From: Novosphingobium sp. PC22D
Lineage (GTDB): Bacteria > Pseudomonadota > Alphaproteobacteria > Sphingomonadales > Sphingomonadaceae
Length of the DNA: 64,000 nucleotides
Reading direction: 5' to 3'
NCBI RefSeq assembly: GCF_002556635.1
Contig: NZ_MWMO01000001.1
Span: 62,001-126,000 of the forward strand
Shown in pieces: positions 54,612-63,097 of this stretch; position 1 is the first letter of the stretch, and the number at the start of each line of letters is the position of its first letter. The notes under the pieces are model-generated. The model had not been told where the DNA came from and ran no database searches. It saw only the letters and a program-made list of their open reading frames with translations. A program made the translations under genes and the position numbers.

Positions 54612-54977
54612 ATGGACGCAAATGACAATAGGCAAATCGCTCGCGACAGCCTGTTTCTCATGGCGGACCTGCGGATCGACGGGGGCGAGGGCGAACATCG
54701 CATCAAGATGCGCAACCTTTCGGCCGGCGGGATGATGGGCGAAGGCCAGGCGAGGGTCGTGCGCGGCGCGGTCGTCGAGGTCAACATTCGCAATATCGGC
54801 TGGGTCGAAGGAACGATCGCCTGGGTCCAGAGCAACCGCTTCGGCATCGCCTTTCGCGACGAGATCGACCCCAAGCTGGCGCGCGAACCGGTGCGAGCCG
54901 CCGATGACGAGCGGCCCTCGTATCTGCGGCGGTCGGGCGCGCCGGTCAGCGAAGGCACTGCCGTCCGCAAGATCTGA
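54612..54977 (+). CDS. PilZ-domain protein
   Basis: This 121-residue protein has a single PilZ domain: ARDSLFLMADLRIDGGEGEHRIKMRNLSAGGMMGEGQARVVRGAVVEVNIRNIGWVEGTIAWVQSNRFGIAF. The c-di-GMP motif NLSAGGM (residues 35-41, D/NxSxxG) is intact; the RxxxR is only partly visible (RQIARDSLF). It may bind c-di-GMP. It is a single-gene unit after dksA. Confidence 0.85.
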   Translation: MDANDNRQIARDSLFLMADLRIDGGEGEHRIKMRNLSAGGMMGEGQARVVRGAVVEVNIRNIGWVEGTIAWVQSNRFGIAFRDEIDPKLAREPVRAADDERPSYLRRSGAPVSEGTAVRKI

Positions 54978-55043
54978 TGCGGCCGACGCGAGTTCGTCCA
55001 AATCCATTTTCCGCGCGCGCGAAAATCGACTAGATCCTCGGTC

Positions 55044-56594
55044 ATGGCCGTAGTCCGCTCCCTGGCGCGAGGTGCACTGGTCGCGGCGTGCGCCGCGACG
55101 CTTGCCGCTTGCGGCCGAACCGATTCCTCGCAGCTCGATCTCGTCGTCATCGGGTCGCCCGAGGACCCGTTCCAGACCGGGGCCCGGCTCTCCACCGCCG
55201 GCAGTCTCGCCACGGCCTCGACGAACGAGGGCCTCGTCTCCTTCGACGAGCAAGGGCGAGTCGTGCCCGCGCTTGCCGACCGCTGGATCGTCACCGATGA
55301 CGGTCAGAGCTACATCTTCCGGCTGCGCGACGGCGACTGGCTGGGTGACGCCGGGGAACTCACCGCGCGATCCGCCAAGACCGCTTTCGATGCCGCGCTC
55401 AAGAAAGTGCGCGGCACTCCGCTCGGCCTTGATGTCGCGCCGATCGAGGAAGTGGTGGTGCGCGCGGGACGGGTCATCGAGATCCGCCTCGCGCATCCGA
55501 TGCCGAACCTCCTGCAATTGCTCGCGCAGCCCGAGCTCGGCTTGCGCTACGATGGCGAGAGCGGCGGCCCGATGACGATGACGCCGGAGGGCGATCGCGC
55601 GATCTTCGTCCCGATCGCGCCGTCCGTGCTCGGCCTGCCGGAGATCGAGGACTGGGAGACGCGCACCCGTGCCGTGGTCATGAGCGCGCTGCCCGGCGAT
55701 GCGGCGATCAAGGCCTTCAACGACGGCGAGGCCGATCTGGTGCTCGGCGGCCGGATCGAGGATTTCCCGCGCACCAGTTCGGTCGGGATCCTGCGCGGCA
55801 CGATCCAGCTCGATCCGGTGACCGGGCTCTTCGGGCTGCAGGTTATGAACGACGAGGGGTTCCTCGCCGAGGCGGTCAATCGCGAGGCGCTGGCGCTGGC
55901 ACTCGATCGCTCGGCCCTGATCGCGCCTTTCGGGCTCGGCGGCTGGGCGCCTTCGACACGGATCGTGGCGCCGGGGCTCGAAGGCGACATCGGCACGATC
56001 GGCGAGCGCTGGCCCGAGCAGTCGCTTGAGGACCGGCGCCGTGTCGCGGCCGCGCGCGTGGCGCTGTGGCGCGCGACGCGCGGTGACGAGACGGAAGACG
56101 AAGGCGAGGCCGCGTCCGCCGCCGGCAAGCCCCCGACGGACGCGTCGGCCGGGCCCGGCCTGCGCCTCTCGGTCTGGTTGCCCGACGGACCCGGAGCCGA
56201 CATCCTGTTTCGCGGAATCGCCGGCGATCTCGCGACGATCGGCATCACCGCGGAGCGCGCGGGTCCCGAGGAGGACGGCGACTTGCGGCTCGTCGATTCG
56301 GTCGCGCGCTATCCGCGCGCGAGCTGGTTCCTCAACCGTCTCGCCTGCGTGAACAAGCAGGGCTTGTGCAGCAAGGAAGCGGATGCGCGGGTCGGCGAGG
56401 CGGCCGATGCGACCGACGAGGCGGATCGTACGGCGCTGCTCGCCGAAGCCGAGGCCGAACTGACCGCGGCGAACGTGTTCATTCCCTTCGGCCCGCCGAT
56501 TCGCTGGTCGCTGGTGCGGGGCGACGTCGACGGCTTCGCTACCAACCCGTGGGGCTGGCATCCCTTGATGCCGCTCGCGATGCTCCCCAGATAG
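55044..56594 (+). CDS. Orphan peptide/oligopeptide-binding lipoprotein (SBP family 5)
   Basis: A 516-residue lipoprotein with lipobox LAAC (Cys23) and a family 5 solute-binding fold: ASTNEGLVSFDEQGRVVPALADRWIVTDDGQSYIFRLRDGDWLGDAGELTARSAKTAFDAAL is the typical opening. A low-complexity linker (DETEDEGEAASAAGKPPTDASAGPG) lies near residues 350-375. No ABC permease or ATPase gene is nearby, so it may work with a remote transporter or in sensing. The 65-base gap before it follows the PilZ gene. Confidence 0.87.
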   Translation: MAVVRSLARGALVAACAATLAACGRTDSSQLDLVVIGSPEDPFQTGARLSTAGSLATASTNEGLVSFDEQGRVVPALADRWIVTDDGQSYIFRLRDGDWLGDAGELTARSAKTAFDAALKKVRGTPLGLDVAPIEEVVVRAGRVIEIRLAHPMPNLLQLLAQPELGLRYDGESGGPMTMTPEGDRAIFVPIAPSVLGLPEIEDWETRTRAVVMSALPGDAAIKAFNDGEADLVLGGRIEDFPRTSSVGILRGTIQLDPVTGLFGLQVMNDEGFLAEAVNREALALALDRSALIAPFGLGGWAPSTRIVAPGLEGDIGTIGERWPEQSLEDRRRVAAARVALWRATRGDETEDEGEAASAAGKPPTDASAGPGLRLSVWLPDGPGADILFRGIAGDLATIGITAERAGPEEDGDLRLVDSVARYPRASWFLNRLACVNKQGLCSKEADARVGEAADATDEADRTALLAEAEAELTAANVFIPFGPPIRWSLVRGDVDGFATNPWGWHPLMPLAMLPR

Positions 56595-56640
56595 AGCCTG
56601 CGGCTCCGCGCGACGGAGTTTCTTGGCGGAGGACAAAGGC

Positions 56641-57060
56641 TTGGCAGCAGAGCACGGCACGACCCGGCGGATGCCGGTCGACTTTCCGATGGGGACCGAT
56701 CCGGCTTCGATCCGGCGACGCATCGAGGCGCTCGAGGCGATTCTCGAACGCGCGGCGGTGATTCCCGGCACGCGCATGCCGGTCGGGCTCGATGCGATCC
56801 TCGGGCTGGTGCCGGTCGCGGGCGACCTCGTCTCGGCCGCGCTGGGCCTCTATCTCGTCTGGGAAGCGCGCAATCTGGGCATGTCGAAGTTCCAGCTCGC
56901 GCGGATGGTGACCAATGTCGGCGTCGACACGGCGCTCGGCGCGGTGCCGCTGGCCGGCGATCTGTTCGACTTCGTGTTCCGCTCGAACAGCCGGAACCTG
57001 AAAATCATCCGCAAGCATCTCGACAAGCATCACCCAGAGACGCGGGTTATCGACGTCTGA
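56641..57060 (+). CDS. DUF4112-family membrane protein
   Basis: This ~139-residue protein matches DUF4112: RRIEALEAILERAAVIPGTRMPVGLDAILGLVPVAGDLVSAALGLYLVWEARNLGMSKFQLARMVTNVGVDTALGAVPLAGDLFDFVFRSNSRNLKI. Two hydrophobic stretches with paired GLxPxAGD motifs suggest membrane hairpins. TTG 56641 with GGAGG eight bases upstream is preferred over TTG 56623. Function unknown. Confidence 0.85.
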   Translation: MAAEHGTTRRMPVDFPMGTDPASIRRRIEALEAILERAAVIPGTRMPVGLDAILGLVPVAGDLVSAALGLYLVWEARNLGMSKFQLARMVTNVGVDTALGAVPLAGDLFDFVFRSNSRNLKIIRKHLDKHHPETRVIDV

Positions 57061-57091
57061 CGCTTTCGCCGCGTCGAGACCGGCGCTAGAG

Positions 57092-57331
57092 ATGCGCGTC
57101 ATGAGGATGGCGTGGCTTCTGTTTGCGACGATGGCGCTCGCGGCCTGCGGCAAGGCGGACAACGCTCCCGGCCCGGGCGGCGTCACGGTCGGTGAGGCGC
57201 GCGCGCTCGACGAGGCGGCGGCCATGCTCGACAAGCGCCGTCCCCCGCCCGAGGCGCTGATCCCGAATGCCCGGCGGCAGGAAGACGCGCCACAAGGGCC
57301 GGAACAGTCTCCGCCGAGCGAATCGCCCTGA
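57092..57331 (+). CDS. Small lipoprotein
   Basis: A 79-residue protein has a lipobox LAAC (Cys19) after MRVMRMAWLLFATMA and a proline-rich acidic tail (VTVGEARALDEAAAMLDKR). No domain is recognised. It could also start at ATG 57101 or 57107. It converges on arfB. Confidence 0.7.
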   Translation: MRVMRMAWLLFATMALAACGKADNAPGPGGVTVGEARALDEAAAMLDKRRPPPEALIPNARRQEDAPQGPEQSPPSESP

Positions 57332-57349
57332 ACCGGACCCGGCGGCGGG

Positions 57350-57757
57350 TTAGTCCGGCCGCACCTTGCCGCGCCCGGCCTTGACCGCGCCGCGCAGCTT
57401 CTTGCCCTTGAGCCGTTGAGTCTTGCCGACGCGGTTGAGGCGGCTTTTCTTGCGCTTTTCGGGCAATTGATGCGCCGCTTCGATAAGTTCGACGAGCCGG
57501 TCGCGCGCGTCGGCGCGGTTGGCGTCCTGGGTGCGGAACTTGCGCGCGGTGAGCACCAGTTCGCCGCTGGCGGTCATGCGGTTTCCGGCTAGTTGCTTGA
57601 AGCGCTGGAACACCGGCGGCGCCAGCCGCAGCGCGAAGACGTCGACGCGAAGCTGGACCGCGGTCGCGACCTTGTTGACGTTCTGCCCGCCCGGGCCCGA
57701 AGCGGCGATGAAACTCTCGCTCGCGGCTGCGAGCGCGCGTTCGATCGCATCATTCAT
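57350..57757 (-). CDS. arfB: Alternative ribosome-rescue factor ArfB
   Basis: This 135-residue class I release-factor-like hydrolase frees stalled ribosomes. SGPGGQNVNKVATAVQLRVDV carries GGQ (residues 23-25), and the basic tail EKRKKSRLNRVGKTQRLKGKKLRGAVKAGRGKVR inserts in the mRNA channel. It overlaps the pseudouridine synthase gene by eight bases and is last in the minus-strand unit with pabBC, aminotransferase and RluA-type genes. Confidence 0.93.
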   Translation of the reverse strand: MNDAIERALAAASESFIAASGPGGQNVNKVATAVQLRVDVFALRLAPPVFQRFKQLAGNRMTASGELVLTARKFRTQDANRADARDRLVELIEAAHQLPEKRKKSRLNRVGKTQRLKGKKLRGAVKAGRGKVRPD

Positions 57758-58406
57758 CGCTGAATCCCAGCGCCGCGAAATCCGCCGGCAGCGGGCTCAC
57801 CGCCTCGATAGCGGGCTTGCCTTCGCGCGGAACGCCCAGCGCGGCCGCGTGCAGCATCGTGCGGTCCGCGCCCTTGCCGTCGCCATAGACCGGATCGCCG
57901 AGCAGCGCGAAGCCCAGGCCCTGCGCGGCGTGGACGCGGATCTGGTGCGTGCGGCCAGTCTCGGGCCGGAACTCGACCAGGGTCAGGCCATTGCGCGTGG
58001 TCAGCCGCCGCCAGTGCGTCACCGCCGGCTTGCCGCGCCGCGCCGCGATCATCCGCCAGCCGTCCTTCGCGGTGCTCACCTTGCTCAGCGAGAGCAGGAT
58101 CGAGCCTTCATCCTCGGTGACTTCCCCGGCGACGATCCCGAGATAGCGCTTGGTCACCAGCCGCTCTTCGAAGGCGCGCGAAAAGCGCTTGAGCGCCTTG
58201 GGATTGCGCGCGAGCAGGAGGCAGCCCGAGGTGTCGCGGTCGAGCCGATGGACCGGGGCGGGCTCGCGCTGGAAGCCGAGCCGCAGCGCGTCGAGATGGT
58301 CGGCGAGGCTCGGCCCTCCGCTGCGCGGCGGATCGAGCGGCAGGCCCGCAGGCTTGTCGATCACCAGCGCCTCTCCGTCCTCGAACAGGATCGCCGGCGT
58401 GGTCAC
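57750..58406 (-). CDS. RluA-family pseudouridine synthase
   Basis: A 218-residue enzyme isomerises uridine in rRNA or tRNA. Motif II is PVHRLDRDTSGCLLLAR, with Asp56 as catalytic residue; VTKRYLGIVAGEV and RPETGRTHQIRVHAAQGL (motif III) follow. No S4 domain is present. GTG 58406 overlaps the aminotransferase stop (GTGA). The target uridine cannot be told. Confidence 0.93.
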   Translation of the reverse strand: MTTPAILFEDGEALVIDKPAGLPLDPPRSGGPSLADHLDALRLGFQREPAPVHRLDRDTSGCLLLARNPKALKRFSRAFEERLVTKRYLGIVAGEVTEDEGSILLSLSKVSTAKDGWRMIAARRGKPAVTHWRRLTTRNGLTLVEFRPETGRTHQIRVHAAQGLGFALLGDPVYGDGKGADRTMLHAAALGVPREGKPAIEAVSPLPADFAALGFSDE

Positions 58407-59569
58407 GACAGCGCCTTCGCGATGCGTGCGCAGGCTTCGCGCAGGCGCGCATCGTCGGCGGCGAAGCTGATGCGGAAGCCGTCGCGCCCGCCGAACGCGG
58501 AAGCCGGGACGATGGCGACGCCGTGGTCGAGCAGGTGCATCGCCAGCGCGGCGTCGTCCTTGAATCGCGTCATCAGCGGCGCGGCGTCTACCATGCAGTA
58601 GAACGCGCCATCGGGCACGGGAGTCGAAAGGCCGGGCACCGCGTTGATCGCCTCGACCACCAGATCGCGGCGCGCGCGGAAGCGCTCTCGCCATTCGCGA
58701 AGGAAGTCCTGCGTGCCTTCGAAGGCGGCGATCGCGGCTGCCTGGCTGATCGAGCAGGGATTGCCCGAGGCGTGCGACTGGAGCTTTTCCATCGCCTGGA
58801 TCAGCCACGCCGGACCCGCCGCGACACCGATGCGGAAGCCGGTCATCGCGTGGCTCTTGGAGACGCCGGAGACGGTCAGCACGCGCTCGGCGAGGTCGGG
58901 GCACAGCGCCGCGAAGGCGGCATGCGGCGCGCCGGTGTAGATCAGCGGCGAATAGATGTCGTCGCTCAAAATCAGCACGCGCGGGTGGCGACGCAGCACC
59001 TCGCCGATCGCGAGCAGCATCTCGCGCGGATAGACCGCGCCGGTCGGATTGCCGGGGCTGTTGAGCATGAGCCAGCGCGTGCGCGGTCCGATCTGCGCCT
59101 CGAGTTCGCCCGCGCTGAAACGGAAGCCGTTCTTCGCCGAGGTGCGCAGCGGGATCGGGCTGGCGCCCGCGAACTTGACGATCTCGGGATAGCTCACCCA
59201 CCACGGCGCGGGGACGATCACCTCGTCGCCTTCGCCCACGGTTGCCATGATGGCGTGGAAGATCGCCTGCTTGCCGCCCGCACTGACGGTGATGTTGGCG
59301 GTCGGAGCTTCGATCCCGAGGTCACGGGCGAAGTGCAGTGCGGCGGCCTGTTTCATCCGCGAGGTGCCGCCCACCGGAGTGTACTTGGTCTGGCCTTCGT
59401 CGAGCGCCGTCTTGGCCGCTTGGATGACGTGCGGCGGCGTCGCGAAATCGGGCTCGCCCACCGAAAGCGAGATCACGTCGACCCCGTCTTCGCGCAGCCG
59501 CGTGGCGCGGTCGGTCATCGCCGTGGTCTGCGAGGGTGAAATGCGGTCGAGGGCGGGGGACGTGATCAT
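58403..59569 (-). CDS. Class I PLP aminotransferase (aspartate/aromatic type)
   Basis: A 388-residue PLP enzyme: ISLSVGEPDFATPPHVIQAA, GQTKYTPVGGTSRMKQAAALH, MLNSPGNPTGAVYPREM, DDIYSPLIY, the PLP lysine in SGVSKSHAMTGFRIGV and the carboxylate arginine in FRISFA. The family includes aspartate and prephenate aminotransferases. It overlaps the pabBC gene by four bases (ATGA) and the RluA gene by four. Confidence 0.93.
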   Translation of the reverse strand: MITSPALDRISPSQTTAMTDRATRLREDGVDVISLSVGEPDFATPPHVIQAAKTALDEGQTKYTPVGGTSRMKQAAALHFARDLGIEAPTANITVSAGGKQAIFHAIMATVGEGDEVIVPAPWWVSYPEIVKFAGASPIPLRTSAKNGFRFSAGELEAQIGPRTRWLMLNSPGNPTGAVYPREMLLAIGEVLRRHPRVLILSDDIYSPLIYTGAPHAAFAALCPDLAERVLTVSGVSKSHAMTGFRIGVAAGPAWLIQAMEKLQSHASGNPCSISQAAAIAAFEGTQDFLREWRERFRARRDLVVEAINAVPGLSTPVPDGAFYCMVDAAPLMTRFKDDAALAMHLLDHGVAIVPASAFGGRDGFRISFAADDARLREACARIAKALS

Positions 59570-61371
59570 GGCGCAAGCAGCTTCGCGGGCCTGAGGCCGC
59601 GCAGGGCATTGCCGACCAGGAAGCCGCCGGCGAGATCGTCGAGCGTGAGTTCGGCTTCGCGCGCGCGGCCACTGTCGAGCAGCGAGCGCCGCAGCACGCC
59701 GGGCAGCAGCCCGAGCCGGGCCGGCGGGGTCAGCAGCACGCCGTCGCGCTCGAGGAAGATCGTGGTGAAGCAGCCCTCGGTGACGAGACCGTCGTCGCGC
59801 AGCAGGATGGCCTCGTCGGCTCCGGCGGCGTGCGCCGCTTCGAGCCCCGCCTCGTAGAAGCCGCGATCGCTGGTCTTGTGACGCAGCCGCCAGTCGCCCG
59901 CATCGAGCGGCAGGCGCAGCACCGCGACGGTCATCGTTTCGGGCAGCGGCGCGGGCATGTCGGCTAGCTCGAGGCTGTAGGCACCGCTGCGCGCCGCGAC
60001 GAGCCGCAGGCGCGAGGGTTTCTCCGAATCGAAGCACAGCGCCTGGATGGCGTTGCGCACCGCGTGCCGGTCGAAGCTGAAGCCCAGTTCCTCGGCGCTT
60101 TGTCTGATCCGTTCGAGATGCAGTTCGAGCAGTGCGATGCCCTCCTCGGGCGTGAAGCGCATTGTCTCGATCAAGTCGAAAGCGGCAGGCGATCCTTGCC
60201 CCGACTGTCGCACGAAACCCCCTTTGACCAGGCACTCACGCCACTCGGCGAGTGCCTCCGAATCCGCGACGATCGCGGAGCCGACCCCTAGTACCGCCTG
60301 GCCTTCGCCGTCTCCGGCGCCGGTCAGGCACAACGTCCGGATTGCCACATTGAAGGCGGCATCGCCAGTGGCATCGATCCGGCCGATGGCCCCGCAATAA
60401 GGGCCGCGAGGATAATGTTCCGTTTCCGCGATCAGTTCCATCGCACGAATTTTCGGCGCACCGGTGATCGAGCCGCAGGGAAAGAGGGCTTCGATGAGGT
60501 CGAGCGCGTCGAGACCGGGGCGCAGCTCGGCGCGCACGGTCGAGACCATCTGGTGCACCGTGGGATAGCTTTCGACAGCGAAGGGAGCCTCCACCCGCAC
60601 GCTGCCGGGCACCGCGACCCGAGCGAGGTCGTTGCGCATGAGATCAACGATCATCAGGTTTTCGGCGCGGTCCTTGGCCGATGCCGCAAGGTTCGCGCGG
60701 AGCCGGGCATCCGCATCGGCATCACCGCCGCGCGGACGCGTGCCCTTCATAGGCCGCGTGCGCACCTGCCGGTCGCTGAGCGAGAAGAACAATTCGGGCG
60801 AGAAGCTCGCGAGCCATTGGACGCCGTCATGGACCAGTCCGCCGTAGCCGGCGGCGGCGGCACCGCGGATCGCGGCGTAGAGCGCCACGGGATCGCCGTG
60901 GAATCGGCCCGCGAGCGGGAAGGTGAGGTTCGCCTGATAGATGTCTCCGGCCGCGATTGCCTCGCGCAGCCGCGCGAAATCCTCGGCATAGCGGCCCATG
61001 GAGACCCTCGGCTCGAGCGGCCCGATCGAGGGCGTGCCGCCGGTCGCGAGCTGGCCGAGCCGTCCGGGCACATCGACAGGAGCGATCGTCTCGTAGCCGG
61101 AGAAAGCCCCGAACCATAGCAATGGCCAGGGAACGGGCGCGTGCTTCGCCAGGCACGGAGCGAGCCGCGGTTCGAGTGCGAGCCCGGCTTCATAGGCAAG
61201 GTAGCCCGCCAGATCGTAGCCCTGCCGGCGCAGCGCCCGCATCCGCTCGAGCGCCGGCCTCACTTCCGAGACGGTGCGCGCGACCACGGTCTCGACCGGC
61301 GCGCGATAGAAGCGCGCATCGGCCGCGCCCTGTTCGCGGGCGTCATCGAGGAGGAGGAACGGTTCGGACAT
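59566..61371 (-). CDS. pabB: Aminodeoxychorismate synthase component I fused to aminodeoxychorismate lyase
   Basis: This 601-residue protein has a chorismate-binding domain (about residues 80-395) with MKGTRPRG, NLMIVDLMRNDLARVA and FPCGSITGAPKIRAMELIAETE, then a class IV PLP aminotransferase-like domain (about 400-601) with FDLIETMRFTPEEGIALLELHLER, LRHKTSDRGFYEAGLEAA and LLRDDGLVTEGCFTTIFLE. This is the PabB-PabC fusion, which makes p-aminobenzoate for folate, using glutamine amidotransferase PabA elsewhere. The start is ATG 61371. Confidence 0.93.
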   Translation of the reverse strand: MSEPFLLLDDAREQGAADARFYRAPVETVVARTVSEVRPALERMRALRRQGYDLAGYLAYEAGLALEPRLAPCLAKHAPVPWPLLWFGAFSGYETIAPVDVPGRLGQLATGGTPSIGPLEPRVSMGRYAEDFARLREAIAAGDIYQANLTFPLAGRFHGDPVALYAAIRGAAAAGYGGLVHDGVQWLASFSPELFFSLSDRQVRTRPMKGTRPRGGDADADARLRANLAASAKDRAENLMIVDLMRNDLARVAVPGSVRVEAPFAVESYPTVHQMVSTVRAELRPGLDALDLIEALFPCGSITGAPKIRAMELIAETEHYPRGPYCGAIGRIDATGDAAFNVAIRTLCLTGAGDGEGQAVLGVGSAIVADSEALAEWRECLVKGGFVRQSGQGSPAAFDLIETMRFTPEEGIALLELHLERIRQSAEELGFSFDRHAVRNAIQALCFDSEKPSRLRLVAARSGAYSLELADMPAPLPETMTVAVLRLPLDAGDWRLRHKTSDRGFYEAGLEAAHAAGADEAILLRDDGLVTEGCFTTIFLERDGVLLTPPARLGLLPGVLRRSLLDSGRAREAELTLDDLAGGFLVGNALRGLRPAKLLAP

Positions 61372-61495
61372 CTTCAGGCGGTTCCGCGTGGCGGGAGCCA
61401 CCCCCTAGCGCTCCGCGCCGCCGCTGGCAAAAAGGCTCTCGCGTCGTGGGCAGGCATTACCTATCAATGGGTTCTGATACAGGCGGGAGCGGAAC

Positions 61496-63094
61496 ATGGG
61501 AGAGATTTACCTGGGCCTGGGCGGCGATGGCGCGCGCCAGGTCTTGCGGCTCGAGCGCGCCAACCGCCATGGCCTGATCGCGGGCGCCACCGGCACCGGC
61601 AAGACGGTGTCGCTGCAAACCATCGCCGAGCAGTTCTCCGCCGCCGGCGTCCCGGTGTTCATGGCCGACGTCAAGGGTGACCTCTCGGGCATTTCCATGG
61701 CGGGCAGCCCGCAATTCAAGAACGCCGGCAAGCTGGAGGAACGCGCTCGCGAGATCGGGCTTGCCGACTATGGCTATTCCGACAATCCGGCGATCTTCTG
61801 GGACCTGTTCGGCGAGCAGGGTCATCCGATCCGCACCACGATCTCGGAAATGGGTCCGCTGTTGCTGGCGCGCCTGCTCGACCTCAACGATACCCAGGAA
61901 GGCGTGCTCAACATCGTCTTTCGCTTCGCCGACGAGCAGGGGCTGCTGCTGCTCGACCTCGAAGACCTGCAATCGATGCTGGCCTTCACCGCCGAGAACG
62001 CGAGCGAGCTGACCGCGAAGTACGGTAACGTCTCGAAGGCCAGCGTCGGCGCGATCCAGCGCCAGCTCCTCTCGCTCGACAGCCAGGGCGCGGCGATGTT
62101 CTTCGGCGAGCCCGCGCTCGAGATCGACGATTTCATCCGCTGCGACGAGCAGGGGCGCGGCTATATCAACGTGCTCGCCGCCGACAAGCTGATGCGCAGC
62201 CCCAAGCTCTACGCGACGTTCCTGCTCTGGCTTCTTGCCGAACTGTTCGAGTCGTTGCCCGAGGTCGGTGATCCGGAGAAGCCGCGGCTGGTGTTCTTCT
62301 TCGACGAGGCGCACCTGCTGTTCGACGATGCGCCCAAGGCCTTGCAGGACAAGATCGAGCAGGTCGTCCGGCTGATCCGCTCGAAGGGCGTTGGCGTGTT
62401 CTTCGTGACGCAGAACCCGATCGACGTGCCCGAGGACGTCGCCGGTCAGCTCGGCAACCGGGTGCAGCACGCGCTGCGTGCCTTCACGCCGCGCGACAAG
62501 AAGGCGATCAAGGCGGCGGCCGAGACCTTCCGGATCAACCCCGAACTCGACGTGGAGGCGGCGATCACCGAACTCAAGGTCGGCGAGGCGCTCGTCTCCA
62601 CGCTCGACGGTGACGGCGCGCCCTCGGTCGTGCAGCGCACGCTGATCGCGCCGCCGCGCTCGCGCCTCGGCCCGGTTACGCCCAAGGAACGCGCGATCGT
62701 CCAGTCGGTCAGCCCGTTCGACGGCAAGTACGATACGCGGGTCGATCGCGAGAGCGCGGAGGAAGTGCTCGCCGCCAAGGCCGCCGACGCCGCCGCGACC
62801 GCCGCGGAGGTGGAAGAGAAAGGCCGTGAGGAAGTCGCCAAGCGCGAGCGCCGCCACACCAGCCTGTGGGACGGGATCGGCGGCAGGATGGCCAAGGCCG
62901 CCGTCGGCGCGGCCGCCGCGAGCGCGGGCTCGATCCTGGCGGGCAAGCTCCAGGGCCGGACCAGTCGCGCCAATCCAAAGGCGACCGCCGCCAGCGCCGC
63001 CGCCGGAACGCTCGGCTCGACGCTCGAAAAGGCGATCGGTATTCCCGGCATCGGCCGCTTCGCGCGAAACCTCATCGGCGGGTTGATGCGCTAG
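61496..63094 (+). CDS. HerA-like ATPase (DUF853, YjgR type)
   Basis: A 532-residue protein of the helicase HerA-like C-terminal family DUF853. Walker A is [12 protein letters not shown] (residues 30-41), [14 protein letters not shown] follows, Walker B is [13 protein letters not shown], and [12 protein letters not shown] is the sensor-like region. Unlike true HerA it stands alone without NurA. The C-terminal ~100 residues are Ala/Gly-rich. It may pump DNA or act as an ATP-driven motor; function is unknown. Confidence 0.9.
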   Translation: MGEIYLGLGGDGARQVLRLERANRHGLIAGATGTGKTVSLQTIAEQFSAAGVPVFMADVKGDLSGISMAGSPQFKNAGKLEERAREIGLADYGYSDNPAIFWDLFGEQGHPIRTTISEMGPLLLARLLDLNDTQEGVLNIVFRFADEQGLLLLDLEDLQSMLAFTAENASELTAKYGNVSKASVGAIQRQLLSLDSQGAAMFFGEPALEIDDFIRCDEQGRGYINVLAADKLMRSPKLYATFLLWLLAELFESLPEVGDPEKPRLVFFFDEAHLLFDDAPKALQDKIEQVVRLIRSKGVGVFFVTQNPIDVPEDVAGQLGNRVQHALRAFTPRDKKAIKAAAETFRINPELDVEAAITELKVGEALVSTLDGDGAPSVVQRTLIAPPRSRLGPVTPKERAIVQSVSPFDGKYDTRVDRESAEEVLAAKAADAAATAAEVEEKGREEVAKRERRHTSLWDGIGGRMAKAAVGAAAASAGSILAGKLQGRTSRANPKATAASAAAGTLGSTLEKAIGIPGIGRFARNLIGGLMR

Positions 63095-63097
63095 CGA

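Noticed and set aside
54504..56777. A 757-codon minus-strand frame opposite the PilZ and binding-protein genes
   Set aside because: Spans two clear plus-strand genes and the gap between them; composition is that of an antisense frame.
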